Shown: positions 52,353 through 62,352, counted from the first letter of the stretch. The stretch is DNA of 64,000 bases from Psychrobacter phenylpyruvicus DSM 7000 = NBRC 102152 (GCF_000685805.1 NZ_JMKP01000001.1:1-64000), one strand, 5' to 3'. Numbers and translations are program-made. Notes: generated by a model not told the origin, from the letters alone.

Positions 52353-53258
52353 TTAACGGTCTTTGGGGTCAAACGCATCACGCAGACCATCACCAATAAA
52401 GTTAAAACAAAATAGCGTCACCACTAAGAATACTGAAGGAATTAAAATCTGCCAGGGAGCTACTTGCATGGTTTGCGACCCTTCTTGCAATAAGGCGCCC
52501 CAACTGGTCATTGGCTCTTGAACCCCTAAGCCTAAGAAACTTAAGAAGGACTCAAATAAAATCATGCTCGGTACCAACAGTGAGGCATAAACCACCACCA
52601 CACCCAAGACGTTAGGCACAATGTGACGCATAATAATGTTATAGCCCGAGACGCCGCCGACGTGCGCTGCTTCGATGAACTCTTTGCTCTTCAAACTCAA
52701 GGTTTGACCACGTACGATACGCGCCACATCCAACCAAGACACCAAACCAATGGCGACGAAGATAAGCATTAGGTTACGGCCAAAGATGGTCACTAGTAAG
52801 ATAACGAAGAACATAAACGGAAAGGCGTTTAGGATTTCCAAAAAGCGCATCATAACCGCATCAATCTTACCGCCTAAGTAGCCAGAAGCGGCGCCATAAA
52901 CAGTACCGAATAATACCGCTACAGTGGCTCCAGCAATACCTACCAACAACGAAATACGGCCGCCAATGGCAGTCCGTACTAACAAATCGCGGCCTAAGGA
53001 GTCGGTACCAAAGTAGTGCTTATTTTCAAAAGAGGGGGCACCTTGCATATAGCCCCAATCTGTTTCGGCATAGCCAAAAGGGGCCAACATAGGCACAAAT
53101 ATCACAAACAGTGTGACCAAAAACAAGATAACCAAACTGGCAATGGCCGCTTTGTTTTGATAAAAACGACGCCAAGCATCCTGCCAGAGGCTGCGGCCTT
53201 TAATGGCTTCTGCCGTAGGCGTTACTAAATTGATTGGCTTATCAGTGATAACAGTCAT
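52353..53258 (-). CDS. oppC: Oligopeptide ABC transporter permease OppC
   Basis: OppC is one of two membrane subunits. After a cytosolic start and first helix (about 30-52) there is a periplasmic loop containing FGTDSLGRDLLVR, then five helices and the coupling motif EAAHVGGVSGYNIIMRHIVPN. This EAA loop and the C-terminal FNFIGDGLRDAFDPK are diagnostic of the OppC/DppC family. Two ATGs lie six bases apart. The second (53258) has AAGGA at normal distance and is preferred over 53264. Confidence 0.92.
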   Translation of the reverse strand: MTVITDKPINLVTPTAEAIKGRSLWQDAWRRFYQNKAAIASLVILFLVTLFVIFVPMLAPFGYAETDWGYMQGAPSFENKHYFGTDSLGRDLLVRTAIGGRISLLVGIAGATVAVLFGTVYGAASGYLGGKIDAVMMRFLEILNAFPFMFFVILLVTIFGRNLMLIFVAIGLVSWLDVARIVRGQTLSLKSKEFIEAAHVGGVSGYNIIMRHIVPNVLGVVVVYASLLVPSMILFESFLSFLGLGVQEPMTSWGALLQEGSQTMQVAPWQILIPSVFLVVTLFCFNFIGDGLRDAFDPKDR

Positions 53259-53367
53259 AGTCATCCTTGTTCTTAAATAGGTTACTTTAAATTAGGGTAT
53301 TTGAAAGTCTAAGTTACACGTCTGGGCAGGAGGCAATAATCAATTATAGCCACCACTTCAGCGACAG

Positions 53368-54288
53368 CTAATACTTAATTTGTGGGTCAATAACTGCATA
53401 CAAAATATCGACGATGGCGTTAAAAGCAATGGTTAAAACCCCCACTAAAATGGTCAGGCTCAGCACCATGCCATAGTCACGGTTTAATGCCCCATTAACG
53501 AACAACTGACCGATACCTGGTAAACCAAAGATGGTCTCAATCACAATAGAACCGGTAATAATACCCACAAAGGCAGGGCCTAAATAGGAGATAACCGGCA
53601 GCATTGCTGGGCGTAGCGCATGCTTTAATACAATACGCTGCATCGGCAAGCCCTTAGAGCGCGCGGTGCGAATGTATTGACTGTTCATCACTTCAATCAT
53701 AGAGCCACGCATAATACGCGCAATACTGGCGGTATAAGCCAATGCTAGGGCGGTTACCGGTAAGATAAGGTTTTGCACTGCCCCATTATTCCAGCCACCG
53801 CCTGGTAACCACTTTAAGGTAATGGCAAAAATAAGCACCAATAGCGGCGCTTTAACAAAGCTTGGAATAACCACCCCAATATTGGCAAAAGCCATGACGA
53901 TATAATCAATCCAAGAGTTTTGTTTTAAGGCCGCCACAATTCCGAAGATAAGCCCCAATACTACTGCCAAAATAAAGGCATAAAGCCCCAGCTCAATGGA
54001 CACAGGAAGGGCCTGCGCCAACAGCTCATTAACGGTGTAATCCTTATACTTAAAGGAGGGACCAAAATCGCCCATCATAATCTGCTTTAGATAGTTCACA
54101 TACTGCAGCCACATGGGGTCATTTAAATGATACTTGGCTTCAATATTGGCCATAACCGCAGGTGAGAAACTGCGCTCACCACTAAAAGGGCTACCTGGCG
54201 CTAACCGCATCATAAAAAATGACACGGTAATGAGGATAAACATAGTTGGAATGGCTTCTAATAGTCGCCGGAATATAAGCTTTAGCAT
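53368..54288 (-). CDS. oppB: Oligopeptide ABC transporter permease OppB
   Basis: OppB forms the translocation pore with OppC. The 306 residues start MLKLIFRRLLEAIPTMFILITV, have the periplasmic MRLAPGSPFSGE segment, six membrane helices, and the coupling motif RTARSKGLPMQRIVLKHALRPA. The end ILYAVIDPQIKY is typical. AGAGGG precedes the ATG. A 109-base gap separates it from oppC, and the second binding-protein gene lies 84 bases upstream. Confidence 0.93.
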   Translation of the reverse strand: MLKLIFRRLLEAIPTMFILITVSFFMMRLAPGSPFSGERSFSPAVMANIEAKYHLNDPMWLQYVNYLKQIMMGDFGPSFKYKDYTVNELLAQALPVSIELGLYAFILAVVLGLIFGIVAALKQNSWIDYIVMAFANIGVVIPSFVKAPLLVLIFAITLKWLPGGGWNNGAVQNLILPVTALALAYTASIARIMRGSMIEVMNSQYIRTARSKGLPMQRIVLKHALRPAMLPVISYLGPAFVGIITGSIVIETIFGLPGIGQLFVNGALNRDYGMVLSLTILVGVLTIAFNAIVDILYAVIDPQIKY

Positions 54289-54372
54289 AAACCCTCTGTT
54301 GTAAGTAATCCTACTAGCATAATGGGACGGTTAATAACGATATGGTTAATAAACAGACAGTGCTGTCAGCAA

Positions 54373-56055
54373 TTAATGCTTGGCAATCGACACGTCTTTC
54401 ATGTGCCACACATCTAACGGATCATTGTCTGGGAAGCCTATGACGTAAGGTTTCACCAAACGCACCCCAACGTAATGGAACATATTTAAGTTTGGCATGT
54501 CGGCATCTAGCTGTGCTTCGGCTTGCTTATAAAGCTCAGCACGCTGTTTGACATCCACCCCTTGTAATAAGGTTTGGTCCAAGAGAGCATCAAACTTTGG
54601 ACTTGAATACTTACCATGGTTATTGGTGTTATCAGTCTTTAAGGTGTTCAAAAACGAAGAAGGTTCGTTATAGTCACCACACCAGCTCGAGCGAGCGATG
54701 TCATAATCACCGGTACGACGCGTATCAAGATAGGTTTTCCACTCTTTGTTGACCAGCTCTACTTGTACTTTGTCTGCGCCTAAAGCGTCTTTGATAATAG
54801 AGCTAAAGGCCACTGCAATTTTTTTGTGATTATCACTGGTGTTGTATAACAATTCAAACTTTAGTGGATTGCTGGCACTATAACCGGCCTGCTGTAATAA
54901 GCTGTTGGCCTCTTTAATCCGTTGCTCTTTGCTCCAGCTTTGCCACTGCGGGGTAAAGTTGCTCATGCCATTGGTAGATGGTGGGGTTAACTGATACGCC
55001 GGCTGTTGCCCCTGGCCCATCACTTTTTCTGCCACAATATCACGGTCAAAGGCTAACGCTAAGGCACGGCGAACGCGGACATCATTGAAAGGGGGTCTTA
55101 CGGTATTGTATTTATAATAGTAAGTGCATAGTCGAGGAGCGACACGCAGCTCGTTGCCCATAGCCTCTTTGATAGAGTCAAATTGTTCGGGGGGTACTTC
55201 AGCACTCACATCCACCTCACCGGCTTGATAGCGAGCCACGTCAGTGGTCGGCGATGAAATGGGTAATATGGTAACGGTATCTATGGTGGTATTGGCGTCG
55301 TCAAAATATTGAGGATTGCGCTTTAACACAATCTTGTCGTTAACTCGCCACTCACTCAAGATATAAGGACCATTGACTACAATGTTATTGGCATCGGTCC
55401 ATTTATCGCCAAATTGCTCGATCGCTTTTTGGGGCACTGGCTTGGTTGAAGTGTGAATCAACATGTCTGGAAAATAAGGAACCGATTCGGTTAAGGTAAC
55501 CTGCAGTGTCTTATCATCCACAGCTTTGATACCTAGAGTTTCTAGGCCTGCCTCTCCGGCCATAATGGCCTCTGCCCCACTCACCTTAGCGTCTGCTAGA
55601 TAGCTGGCATAAGGAGACGCGGTATTTGGGTCGACCAAACGACGCCAACTGTAAACGAAATCCTCTGGCCTGACCGGTTCTCCGTTACTCCATTTCGCAT
55701 CACGTAGCTTAAAGATCCAGATTTTGTTGTCTGTACTCTCCCAGCTTTCAGCCATACCCGGCACTGTCTTGCCTTCGCGGTCGGTGTCTACGAGACCAAT
55801 GAACATTTGACGAATGATATTGCCCTCAGGAACCGCTGACACCTTATGAGGGTCGATTGATTCAGGTTCGGCAGTATTATTGATGACAATACTTTGCTCT
55901 TCAGCAAGGGCAGTTTCGGCCTTATTGTCTTTACTACTGCTGTTATCAACTGCTTCTTTATCAGTACAGCCCATCAAGGTTGAGCCTAATAAAGCGCTCA
56001 AAGTTAGCGCAACGGGCCATCGAGCCATCGAACGAGCACGCGGGAATTTAATCAT
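54373..56055 (-). CDS. oppA: Oligopeptide-binding lipoprotein OppA, second copy
   Basis: This SBP_bac_5 family protein (560 residues) captures peptides for the OppBCDF importer. The precursor has a lipobox LMGC (Cys30), so it should be lipid-anchored rather than free in the periplasm. A low-complexity Asn/Ser/Asp/Lys linker follows. Family motifs are NNTAEPESIDPHKVS, RDAKWSNGEPVRPEDFVYSW and YNTSDNHKKIAVAFSS. It is the promoter-distal member of a tandem pair; the two copies align throughout at high identity. AAGGA precedes the ATG. Confidence 0.93.
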   Translation of the reverse strand: MIKFPRARSMARWPVALTLSALLGSTLMGCTDKEAVDNSSSKDNKAETALAEEQSIVINNTAEPESIDPHKVSAVPEGNIIRQMFIGLVDTDREGKTVPGMAESWESTDNKIWIFKLRDAKWSNGEPVRPEDFVYSWRRLVDPNTASPYASYLADAKVSGAEAIMAGEAGLETLGIKAVDDKTLQVTLTESVPYFPDMLIHTSTKPVPQKAIEQFGDKWTDANNIVVNGPYILSEWRVNDKIVLKRNPQYFDDANTTIDTVTILPISSPTTDVARYQAGEVDVSAEVPPEQFDSIKEAMGNELRVAPRLCTYYYKYNTVRPPFNDVRVRRALALAFDRDIVAEKVMGQGQQPAYQLTPPSTNGMSNFTPQWQSWSKEQRIKEANSLLQQAGYSASNPLKFELLYNTSDNHKKIAVAFSSIIKDALGADKVQVELVNKEWKTYLDTRRTGDYDIARSSWCGDYNEPSSFLNTLKTDNTNNHGKYSSPKFDALLDQTLLQGVDVKQRAELYKQAEAQLDADMPNLNMFHYVGVRLVKPYVIGFPDNDPLDVWHMKDVSIAKH

Positions 56056-56133
56056 ACAGACGTCCTTGTATAAAAAATAAACAACAAGTTATTTAACTAA
56101 CGGCTAGTAACTAGCTTAACTTTTAGCAGTATT

Positions 56134-56205
56134 AACAAAAAACACTAAGCCCCAATAAGAAGAAGGCGCTTTACAACCCTGCTTAGCGGCCTTCTTCTTG
56201 GGCTT
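56134..56205 (-). terminator. Large hairpin between the two oppA genes, possible attenuator
   Basis: On the minus strand AAGCCCAAGAAGAAGG pairs with its complement across a 14-base loop, with a four-base bulge, and AGTGTTTTTT follows. It lies 45 bases after the first oppA stop. It may partly end or stabilise the first oppA transcript, so that the binding protein is made in excess over the permease. Confidence 0.65.
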
Positions 56206-56249
56206 ACAGACCTAATTTGTATTTATAGTTTTACGTTATGGCTTTAAGC

Positions 56250-57911
56250 TTAGTGCTTAGCCACTTTTAGGTCTTTAGCTTGCCAGTTATCTAAAGGATC
56301 TTTGGTTGAGAAACCGACTACGTATGGCTTAATTAGACGAGGGCTAACGTAGTGGTAAACGTTGATATTAGGCATATCAGCATCAAGCTGTGCTTCGGCT
56401 TGCTTATAAAGCTCAGCACGTTGCTCTGGCGTTACCCCCGCTTTTAAGGTCTGCGCCATTATGCTGTCAAACTTAGCGCTTGAGTATTTACCTTGGTTGT
56501 TGCTGTTGCCAGACTTGACGATATTTAGGAAAGTAGAAGGCTCGTTATAGTCGCCACACCATCCTGCACGGGCCACTTGATAGTTACCATTGCGGCGTGT
56601 GTCTAAGTAAGTTTTCCACTCTTTGTTAATCAAGCTCACATCCACAAATTCCAATGATTGCTTCCATAGCGAGCTGGCAGCTACCGCAATCTTCTTGTGG
56701 TTGTCACTGGTGTTATATAACAGCTCGAATTTTAGAGGATTACTTTGACTGTAACCTGCCTCTTTAAGTAGTTTTTTGGCCTCTTCTACTCGCTTGGCTT
56801 GATCCCAATTTTCCCACTCTGGAGAATTATTTTGCATAGCGTTGGTCGCTACTGGAGTCAATTGATAGGCAGCGGTTTGACCTTGACCAATCACTTTATC
56901 AGTAATGGTGTCACGATCTAAGGCAAGAGCTAAAGCACGGCGAACGCGAGCATCATTGAATGGCGGTTTAACCGTGTTAAATTCGTAGTAATAAGTACAA
57001 AGCATTGGCGATACACTTAACTCATCACCCAACTGATCTTTTAAAGAAGCAAACTGCTCTGGTGGGATCTCATTATTGGTAATATCAATCTCGCCTGACT
57101 GATAACGGGCCACGTCAGTGGTGCTTGAAGGAATGGCCAACATAGTGATTTTGTTTAACGTGGTATTGCCATTATCGTAGTAGCTTTCGTTACGCTCCAA
57201 TACGATTTTGTCGTTCACCCTCCATTCACTGATTTTGTAAGGGCCGTTCACCACGATATTGGCAGGATCCGTCCATTTTTCACCAAACTGCTCTACCACT
57301 TTTTGGTTAACTGGTTTAACTGAAGTGTGGATTAGGGTATCTGGGAAATAAGGAACAGGCTCAGAAAGAGTCACCTGGAAAGTTTTGTCATCAATCGCTT
57401 TTACGCCCAAGGCGTCAGTACCTGCTTTGCCTTCTAAAATGGCATCGGCACCGGCGACTTTAGCGTCGACTAGGTAGCTGGCATAAGGTGAGGCGGTGTT
57501 AGGATCAACCAAACGACGGAAGCTATAAACAAAGTCTTCGGCGGTCACTGGATCACCATTTGACCATTTCGCATCGCGAATTTTGAAGGTCCAAACTTTA
57601 TTATCTGCGCTTTCCCAGCTTTCGGCCATACCAGGAATAGTTTTACCATCAGGATCGGTGGTGGTTAAGCCCACTAGCATTTGACGAATAATAGCTGCTT
57701 CAGGCACGCCAGATACTTTGTGCGGATCTAGTGACTCTGGTTCAGCTGAGTTATTAATAACTAACTCTTGTGTGTCGGCTAATACATTGGGATCAATGTT
57801 TGCTGAGTTGCTAGTACCAGCCGATTTATCGCCACAACCTACCATCATCATGGCGGCGGCTAAGCTGGTAGGAATTAATACTTTCTTCACTAAGGAGGTT
57901 GATTTACGCAC
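56250..57911 (-). CDS. oppA: Oligopeptide-binding lipoprotein OppA, first copy
   Basis: This 553-residue SBP_bac_5 protein is the promoter-proximal binding protein of the operon. The lipobox MVGC (Cys26) predicts a lipoprotein. Motifs are NNSAEPESLDPHKVSG, RDAKWSNGDPVTAEDFVYSF, DPNTASPYASYLVDAK and YNTSDNHKKIAVAASS. The start is a GTG at 57911, with AAGGA seven bases upstream and no nearby ATG, giving MRKSTSLVKK. A large hairpin follows its stop. Two diverged copies may widen peptide specificity; that is inference. Confidence 0.93.
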   Translation of the reverse strand: MRKSTSLVKKVLIPTSLAAAMMMVGCGDKSAGTSNSANIDPNVLADTQELVINNSAEPESLDPHKVSGVPEAAIIRQMLVGLTTTDPDGKTIPGMAESWESADNKVWTFKIRDAKWSNGDPVTAEDFVYSFRRLVDPNTASPYASYLVDAKVAGADAILEGKAGTDALGVKAIDDKTFQVTLSEPVPYFPDTLIHTSVKPVNQKVVEQFGEKWTDPANIVVNGPYKISEWRVNDKIVLERNESYYDNGNTTLNKITMLAIPSSTTDVARYQSGEIDITNNEIPPEQFASLKDQLGDELSVSPMLCTYYYEFNTVKPPFNDARVRRALALALDRDTITDKVIGQGQTAAYQLTPVATNAMQNNSPEWENWDQAKRVEEAKKLLKEAGYSQSNPLKFELLYNTSDNHKKIAVAASSLWKQSLEFVDVSLINKEWKTYLDTRRNGNYQVARAGWCGDYNEPSTFLNIVKSGNSNNQGKYSSAKFDSIMAQTLKAGVTPEQRAELYKQAEAQLDADMPNINVYHYVSPRLIKPYVVGFSTKDPLDNWQAKDLKVAKH

Positions 57912-58449
57912 AATAAAATCCTTTTAGATAATGGCAAGTAGAAGCCAAAATAATTAGCTTCTTCAATAGCTTAAATAGCTTTTAGGTCATGACAACCGCG
58001 AGCAATATAGTTCAAAAACAATTAATTAACAATGGTCACTTAAAGACTAATATCTATTCATTAAGGTAACCAAAGCTTACAGTTGTTATTCATTATAGGT
58101 ATATTAATAAAAAAAATATATCATCGTGTCAACAAATATTCATGCATTTATGTTACGAGATTTAAAGTTAATTATTAATTATCAACTACTTACATTAGGT
58201 TTGACTAGGAAGTTTATTTTCTTGTTATCTTGTAACTGACTGACTTAGTTTTAGCAGAATTGAAAAATTAGCCTAGTATCGCTAGTGGTTTAACCTAATA
58301 ATTTAACCTATAGATTGAACGTGGTTACCTTTTATAAATACTGCCAATACCTCTGTCTGCTGTATGCTATTCCCATACCCGCTGACAACACAACAAGATT
58401 GTGACCCCCCCTAAATTAGTAACCAGTAACCTCTAGCCTTGAGAGCATT
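57912..58449. other. Divergent intergenic region between the opp operon and the DUF2157 gene
   Basis: These 538 AT-rich bases hold a good promoter candidate for the opp operon (58092-58132) and no supported gene. Nothing else could be named. Confidence 0.5.
58092..58132 (-). promoter_or_regulatory. Candidate promoter region of the opp operon
   Basis: On the minus strand a perfect TTGACA (58127-58132) is followed 17 bases later by TATTAA. A perfect TATAAT lies further on, at 58092-58097. Either -10 box would give a leader of about 180 bases before the GTG start. Confidence 0.5.
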
Positions 58450-60633
58450 ATGACGCGCCCCACTACTCCTTCACCTCTATCTGGTGCCCCAGTCCAAACT
58501 ACTACGCCTGGAGTTAGCAGTGAGACTTGGTACCAGTTCTTCGTTCGATTTACTGCGATAACCTCTGCCATTTCACTGGTATTGGCGTTAGTGTTTTTTG
58601 TGGCTTATAACTGGATGGCTCTGGGTAAGCTAGGTAAATTTGGTTTAGTAGAGGCGGCTTTAGTCCTCACCGTCTTAGGCTATGCGCTACTGGCTCATAA
58701 AGGGCTTTTTAAACTGGGTCAACCGCTGTTACTGCTTATTGCCAGCCTTATAACTGGAAGCCTATTGGCCTTGGTGGGTCAGGTTTACCAGACGGGGGCT
58801 GACAGTTGGCAACTATTTTTTGGCTGGGCTGTTTTGATTATTCCGTGGGTCATTGTGGCTCGCCTGCCAGCGCTTTGGCTGCTTTGGTTGGGACTGATTA
58901 ATCTAAGCTTCCTGTTTTATACCTCAGCCGCTAGCTTTTTCGTTACCAGTGCCGTTTCCTTTGACTTACTGCGTCTATTGGTCTTGACCGCAATAAACCT
59001 TTTGGCCCTTGTAATGGGCTTGATGGCGTTTAAAGATAAAGCACAGCCTAAGCTCAGTAGCCGCTCTTTGCACTGGAGCTTATATCTTATAGCCATAGCG
59101 GTGATGTTTTGGGCGACACGCTTAGGGTTATTTTCTGTTTTTCTTTTCGAGAAAGGAGTAGCAACCCCCATCAGTCTTGCGGCGTGGGCGGGTGTTATGG
59201 GTTTCTTTTATTGGCGCTTTTATAAGAAACAAATTGATCTGCTGATGCTTACCTTGCTTAGTGGCTCAGTCATTCTAGTACTAATGGTGATGGCCTCACA
59301 GTATATAGCTCCCTATTTAGGCGATGCAGCTTTATTTGTTATGGCATTTTTACTCATCGCTGTCACTGCTCTTGCCGTAAATTGGTTACGCCAATTAAAC
59401 CACTCGATAAAACAGCCGTCCGCTGTGGCCCAGCAGTCGCCCGAATTTCTGCCTCAGTTGCTGCCTGAGTCCCTACTTCAGACCACAATAGATTCTGGTG
59501 CTGTAAATGTAGAGGTAGACAATTCCCCTACCCACTCTACAGTCAGCACTCCTTGGTATATACAACTGTTATTGACCTTAAGTGGCCTATTTTCTGGAGC
59601 GTTGATAACCGGATTTTTAATGGTGGTTTTTGGCAATACTTTGCGCGATATGCTGATGAAGCTGATACTAAGTGCGCTATTGTTATTGATTAGCTTTGTG
59701 CTATTTAACCTAGCACTATTCAAACGCCAAAGCTCCGATACTCTACATAAACCGTATACCTTTAGTGATGGCCTTGCCTTTGCTTTAAGTTTGTCAGCTC
59801 AGGCATTTTTAGCGGTAGCCCTGGTTGAGCAGTTTGAAGCTACTGTAACCGTGGTTTCGACCTTTATGCTGCTTCAATTAGTTTTATTGATAGTCTTTAA
59901 AGACACCCTACATCGTTTTTTTAGTGCCTTTATGGCTTTAGGGTGTATGGTTTGGTTGCTCAGCTATTTTCAACTACCTGAATTATCGGCTCCTTTATTA
60001 GCCTTGATTGCCAGTGTGGTTTCTTTGCCCAACTCTAAAGTAATGACTGCCGCTCAGAGCAGCGAAGCCCCTCATAGATATACTCTATTTAGAGCCCTGA
60101 ATTACGCCAGTACAATAATGTTACTTATGGTGTCGGTAGTGTTTATTGTCGCTGAAAACTCACAATCTATCGTTGGGGTCGCAGGTGACTTCTTTTACAA
60201 CTATTTCTTGTCGCAAGGGCTACTTATCGCTGTTTGCTTATATGTGGCCCACATTATTTTGAGCCAATATTCGTTAAAGCTAACCTCAAAAATAGGCCGA
60301 CTGATTGCCCTAGCCATTATCGGCTTAGGCCTGGTTTCTATTTATATCTCTGGTGTATTGGCCACTAGCCTAGTGATAGTATTAGCCATTGCTAATGCCA
60401 ATAAGACCTTATTAACGTTAGGAATTAGCGCCCTAGTAGGTTATATATTTTGGTATTACTATCAGCTTGATACCAGTTTGCTACAGAAATCAGGGTCATT
60501 ATTGGCGGTATCCCTAGTATTGTTTGCAATTTATAAATTAATAAAGATAGCCTACTCTGACGATACTAGTCTGCCTAAGCTTGAGACTGCTGCACCAGAA
60601 CAGACCACCACAAAAGATGAGGAGTTACCATGA
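58450..60633 (+). CDS. DUF2157/DUF4401-domain multi-spanning membrane protein
   Basis: The 727-residue protein is almost entirely hydrophobic, with more than 15 predicted helices. The N-terminal third resembles DUF2157 (ALVFFVAYNWMALGKLGKFG and the following helices). The second half, after a polar linker (about 320-365), resembles DUF4401. It overlaps the GDYXXLXY gene by four bases (ATGA), an arrangement I recall in other proteobacteria. Function is unknown; a complex of the two products is a reasonable inference. GAGAG lies upstream of the ATG. Confidence 0.8.
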   Translation: MTRPTTPSPLSGAPVQTTTPGVSSETWYQFFVRFTAITSAISLVLALVFFVAYNWMALGKLGKFGLVEAALVLTVLGYALLAHKGLFKLGQPLLLLIASLITGSLLALVGQVYQTGADSWQLFFGWAVLIIPWVIVARLPALWLLWLGLINLSFLFYTSAASFFVTSAVSFDLLRLLVLTAINLLALVMGLMAFKDKAQPKLSSRSLHWSLYLIAIAVMFWATRLGLFSVFLFEKGVATPISLAAWAGVMGFFYWRFYKKQIDLLMLTLLSGSVILVLMVMASQYIAPYLGDAALFVMAFLLIAVTALAVNWLRQLNHSIKQPSAVAQQSPEFLPQLLPESLLQTTIDSGAVNVEVDNSPTHSTVSTPWYIQLLLTLSGLFSGALITGFLMVVFGNTLRDMLMKLILSALLLLISFVLFNLALFKRQSSDTLHKPYTFSDGLAFALSLSAQAFLAVALVEQFEATVTVVSTFMLLQLVLLIVFKDTLHRFFSAFMALGCMVWLLSYFQLPELSAPLLALIASVVSLPNSKVMTAAQSSEAPHRYTLFRALNYASTIMLLMVSVVFIVAENSQSIVGVAGDFFYNYFLSQGLLIAVCLYVAHIILSQYSLKLTSKIGRLIALAIIGLGLVSIYISGVLATSLVIVLAIANANKTLLTLGISALVGYIFWYYYQLDTSLLQKSGSLLAVSLVLFAIYKLIKIAYSDDTSLPKLETAAPEQTTTKDEELP

Positions 60634-61223
60634 GTTCAGTTGGATTAAAGCCTACCCCTCAATCCTCTTCTAAATTCAACCTATTACTGGCCATTATTGG
60701 CTTAGTCGTCGTGTTAGTAGTGGTGAATCTGGGTATAAAAAAATATGAAACTCATTTGGCAACTGCTGAGAAGGTGCTACTACAACTGGCTCCAGTTGAC
60801 CCCCGTAGCTTAATGCAAGGCGATTATATGGCCTTAAACTATGCTGTCTCTGAGCAAATTATGGCGGCAATAGAACAGCAATTGACCTCTACTGAGGATC
60901 AACAGCAGATAGAGAATTTATATAACCTGTCTCAAGATGGCTTAGTGGTAATCAAAAAGGATTCGCAAGGTGTGGGCCATTTTGTGCGATTGGTGAGTCC
61001 TTCGGAGGAGGATCAATTAAGCTTGGCAAAAGAGGAATTACTCTTGGCGTATCGGCTGCGTCATGGTCAACTAAAAATCGCTACCAATGCGTTCTTCTTT
61101 CAAGAAGGTCAGGCCGCGGCTTTTGAGCAAGCAAAATATGGCTTATTTCGAGTGAATGATAAAGGCGAACCGCTGCTCACCAATATGGTCAATAGCGACT
61201 TTGAAGTGATTGACCCAGAGTAA
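60630..61223 (+). CDS. GDYXXLXY-domain protein
   Basis: The 197-residue protein has one membrane helix (about 17-38) and an extracytoplasmic domain with the defining motif MQGDYMALNYAV (GDYxxLxY, near 69-76). Later segments include GVGHFVRLV and LLAYRLRHGQLKIATNAFFFQEG. The start codon overlaps the stop of the upstream membrane protein, with GAGGAG as ribosome-binding site, so translation is coupled. The function of this domain is not established. Confidence 0.87.
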   Translation: MSSVGLKPTPQSSSKFNLLLAIIGLVVVLVVVNLGIKKYETHLATAEKVLLQLAPVDPRSLMQGDYMALNYAVSEQIMAAIEQQLTSTEDQQQIENLYNLSQDGLVVIKKDSQGVGHFVRLVSPSEEDQLSLAKEELLLAYRLRHGQLKIATNAFFFQEGQAAAFEQAKYGLFRVNDKGEPLLTNMVNSDFEVIDPE

Positions 61224-61374
61224 AGTTTATTAAAAGCTACTGCGTAGTATTAACCAAATACACTATTAACTAAAGTAATACTGATAGCATCCTCAGTGCC
61301 TTGTTATGGTTATAACCCCTATAAGATCAAACTAAAAAACCATTTGACGATTAATAATAAAAAAGGATTCTCCC

Positions 61375-62352
61375 ATGCGCAGTGCTTCTTATAACAGTTT
61401 TGGCAAACCCTCTGAAGTTTTAAGTATAGTTGACAACCCTATGCCTGAACCTGGCCCCAATGAGGTTCGGGTAAAAACTATCTTGGCCAGTATCCATAAT
61501 CACGATTTGATTACTGTGAAGGGACAATATGGGGATAAACCAGATTTACCCGCCACAGCTGGTAGTGAAGCTTTAGGAGTAATCGATGCGGTAGGCAAAA
61601 ACGTTGAAGGTTTCTCGGTCGGCGATCGGGTAGCAGCAGCCAGTGTTCACGGTACCTGGGCGGAGTACTTTACCGCGCCAGCCACTATGGTGTTCCCTGT
61701 GCCAGATGAGCTTGAAGATGAAATAGCGGCACAATTGATTGCTATGCCACTTAGTGCTTTGATGCTGCTGGAGTTTATGCAGTTACAGCCCGGTCAATGG
61801 GCCATTTTAAACGCAGCTAATGGTGCAGTAGGTAAGTCTTTTGCGATGATTGCTGCGGCCCGTGGTATCCATACCATCAGCTTGGTACGCCGCAGCGATG
61901 CCGCTCAAGAGCTTAGGGACTTAGGACTTCAGCATGTGGTTGATACCTCTGAGCCTAACTGGAAAGACAAGGTCCGTGAACTCGTTGGTGAGGCTCAAAT
62001 CAGTGCTGCAGCAGACTCATTGGGTGGTGAAGCCAGCAATGATTTATTAGACCTATTGGGCTCTAATGGCACCTTGGTTTCTTTTGGTGTCATGGCCGGT
62101 GAGCCGATGGTTTTAAACCCTAGTAATTTGATTTTCAAACAAGCAGTAATCAAAGGCTTCTGGGGCAGTAAAACCAGCCGTGAAATGGATCTTAATAACA
62201 AAAGACGCTTAATCAATGAGCTCATTGAACGTGGCGTTAATAAACAGCTTAAGCTACCCGTAGAAGCCATTTATAACCTTGAGGATATTAAAGAAGCTGT
62301 GTCGGGTAAGGTGCAAAAGGGTAAAAAAGGCAAGGTGTTATTAAGGCCTTAA
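61375..62352 (+). CDS. Zinc-independent medium-chain dehydrogenase/reductase (quinone or enoyl reductase type)
   Basis: The 325-residue protein has the MDR layout: a GroES-like N-terminal domain with PGPNEVRVKTILASIHNHD, GSEALGVIDAVGKNV and GDRVAAASVHGTW, then a Rossmann domain with NAANGAVGKSFAMIAAARG. Zinc-binding cysteines are absent. The sequence fits NADPH-dependent quinone oxidoreductase or 2-enoyl thioester reductase relatives, and the substrate cannot be decided. AAGGA precedes the ATG. It is a single-gene unit with a strong terminator. Confidence 0.85.
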   Translation: MRSASYNSFGKPSEVLSIVDNPMPEPGPNEVRVKTILASIHNHDLITVKGQYGDKPDLPATAGSEALGVIDAVGKNVEGFSVGDRVAAASVHGTWAEYFTAPATMVFPVPDELEDEIAAQLIAMPLSALMLLEFMQLQPGQWAILNAANGAVGKSFAMIAAARGIHTISLVRRSDAAQELRDLGLQHVVDTSEPNWKDKVRELVGEAQISAAADSLGGEASNDLLDLLGSNGTLVSFGVMAGEPMVLNPSNLIFKQAVIKGFWGSKTSREMDLNNKRRLINELIERGVNKQLKLPVEAIYNLEDIKEAVSGKVQKGKKGKVLLRP

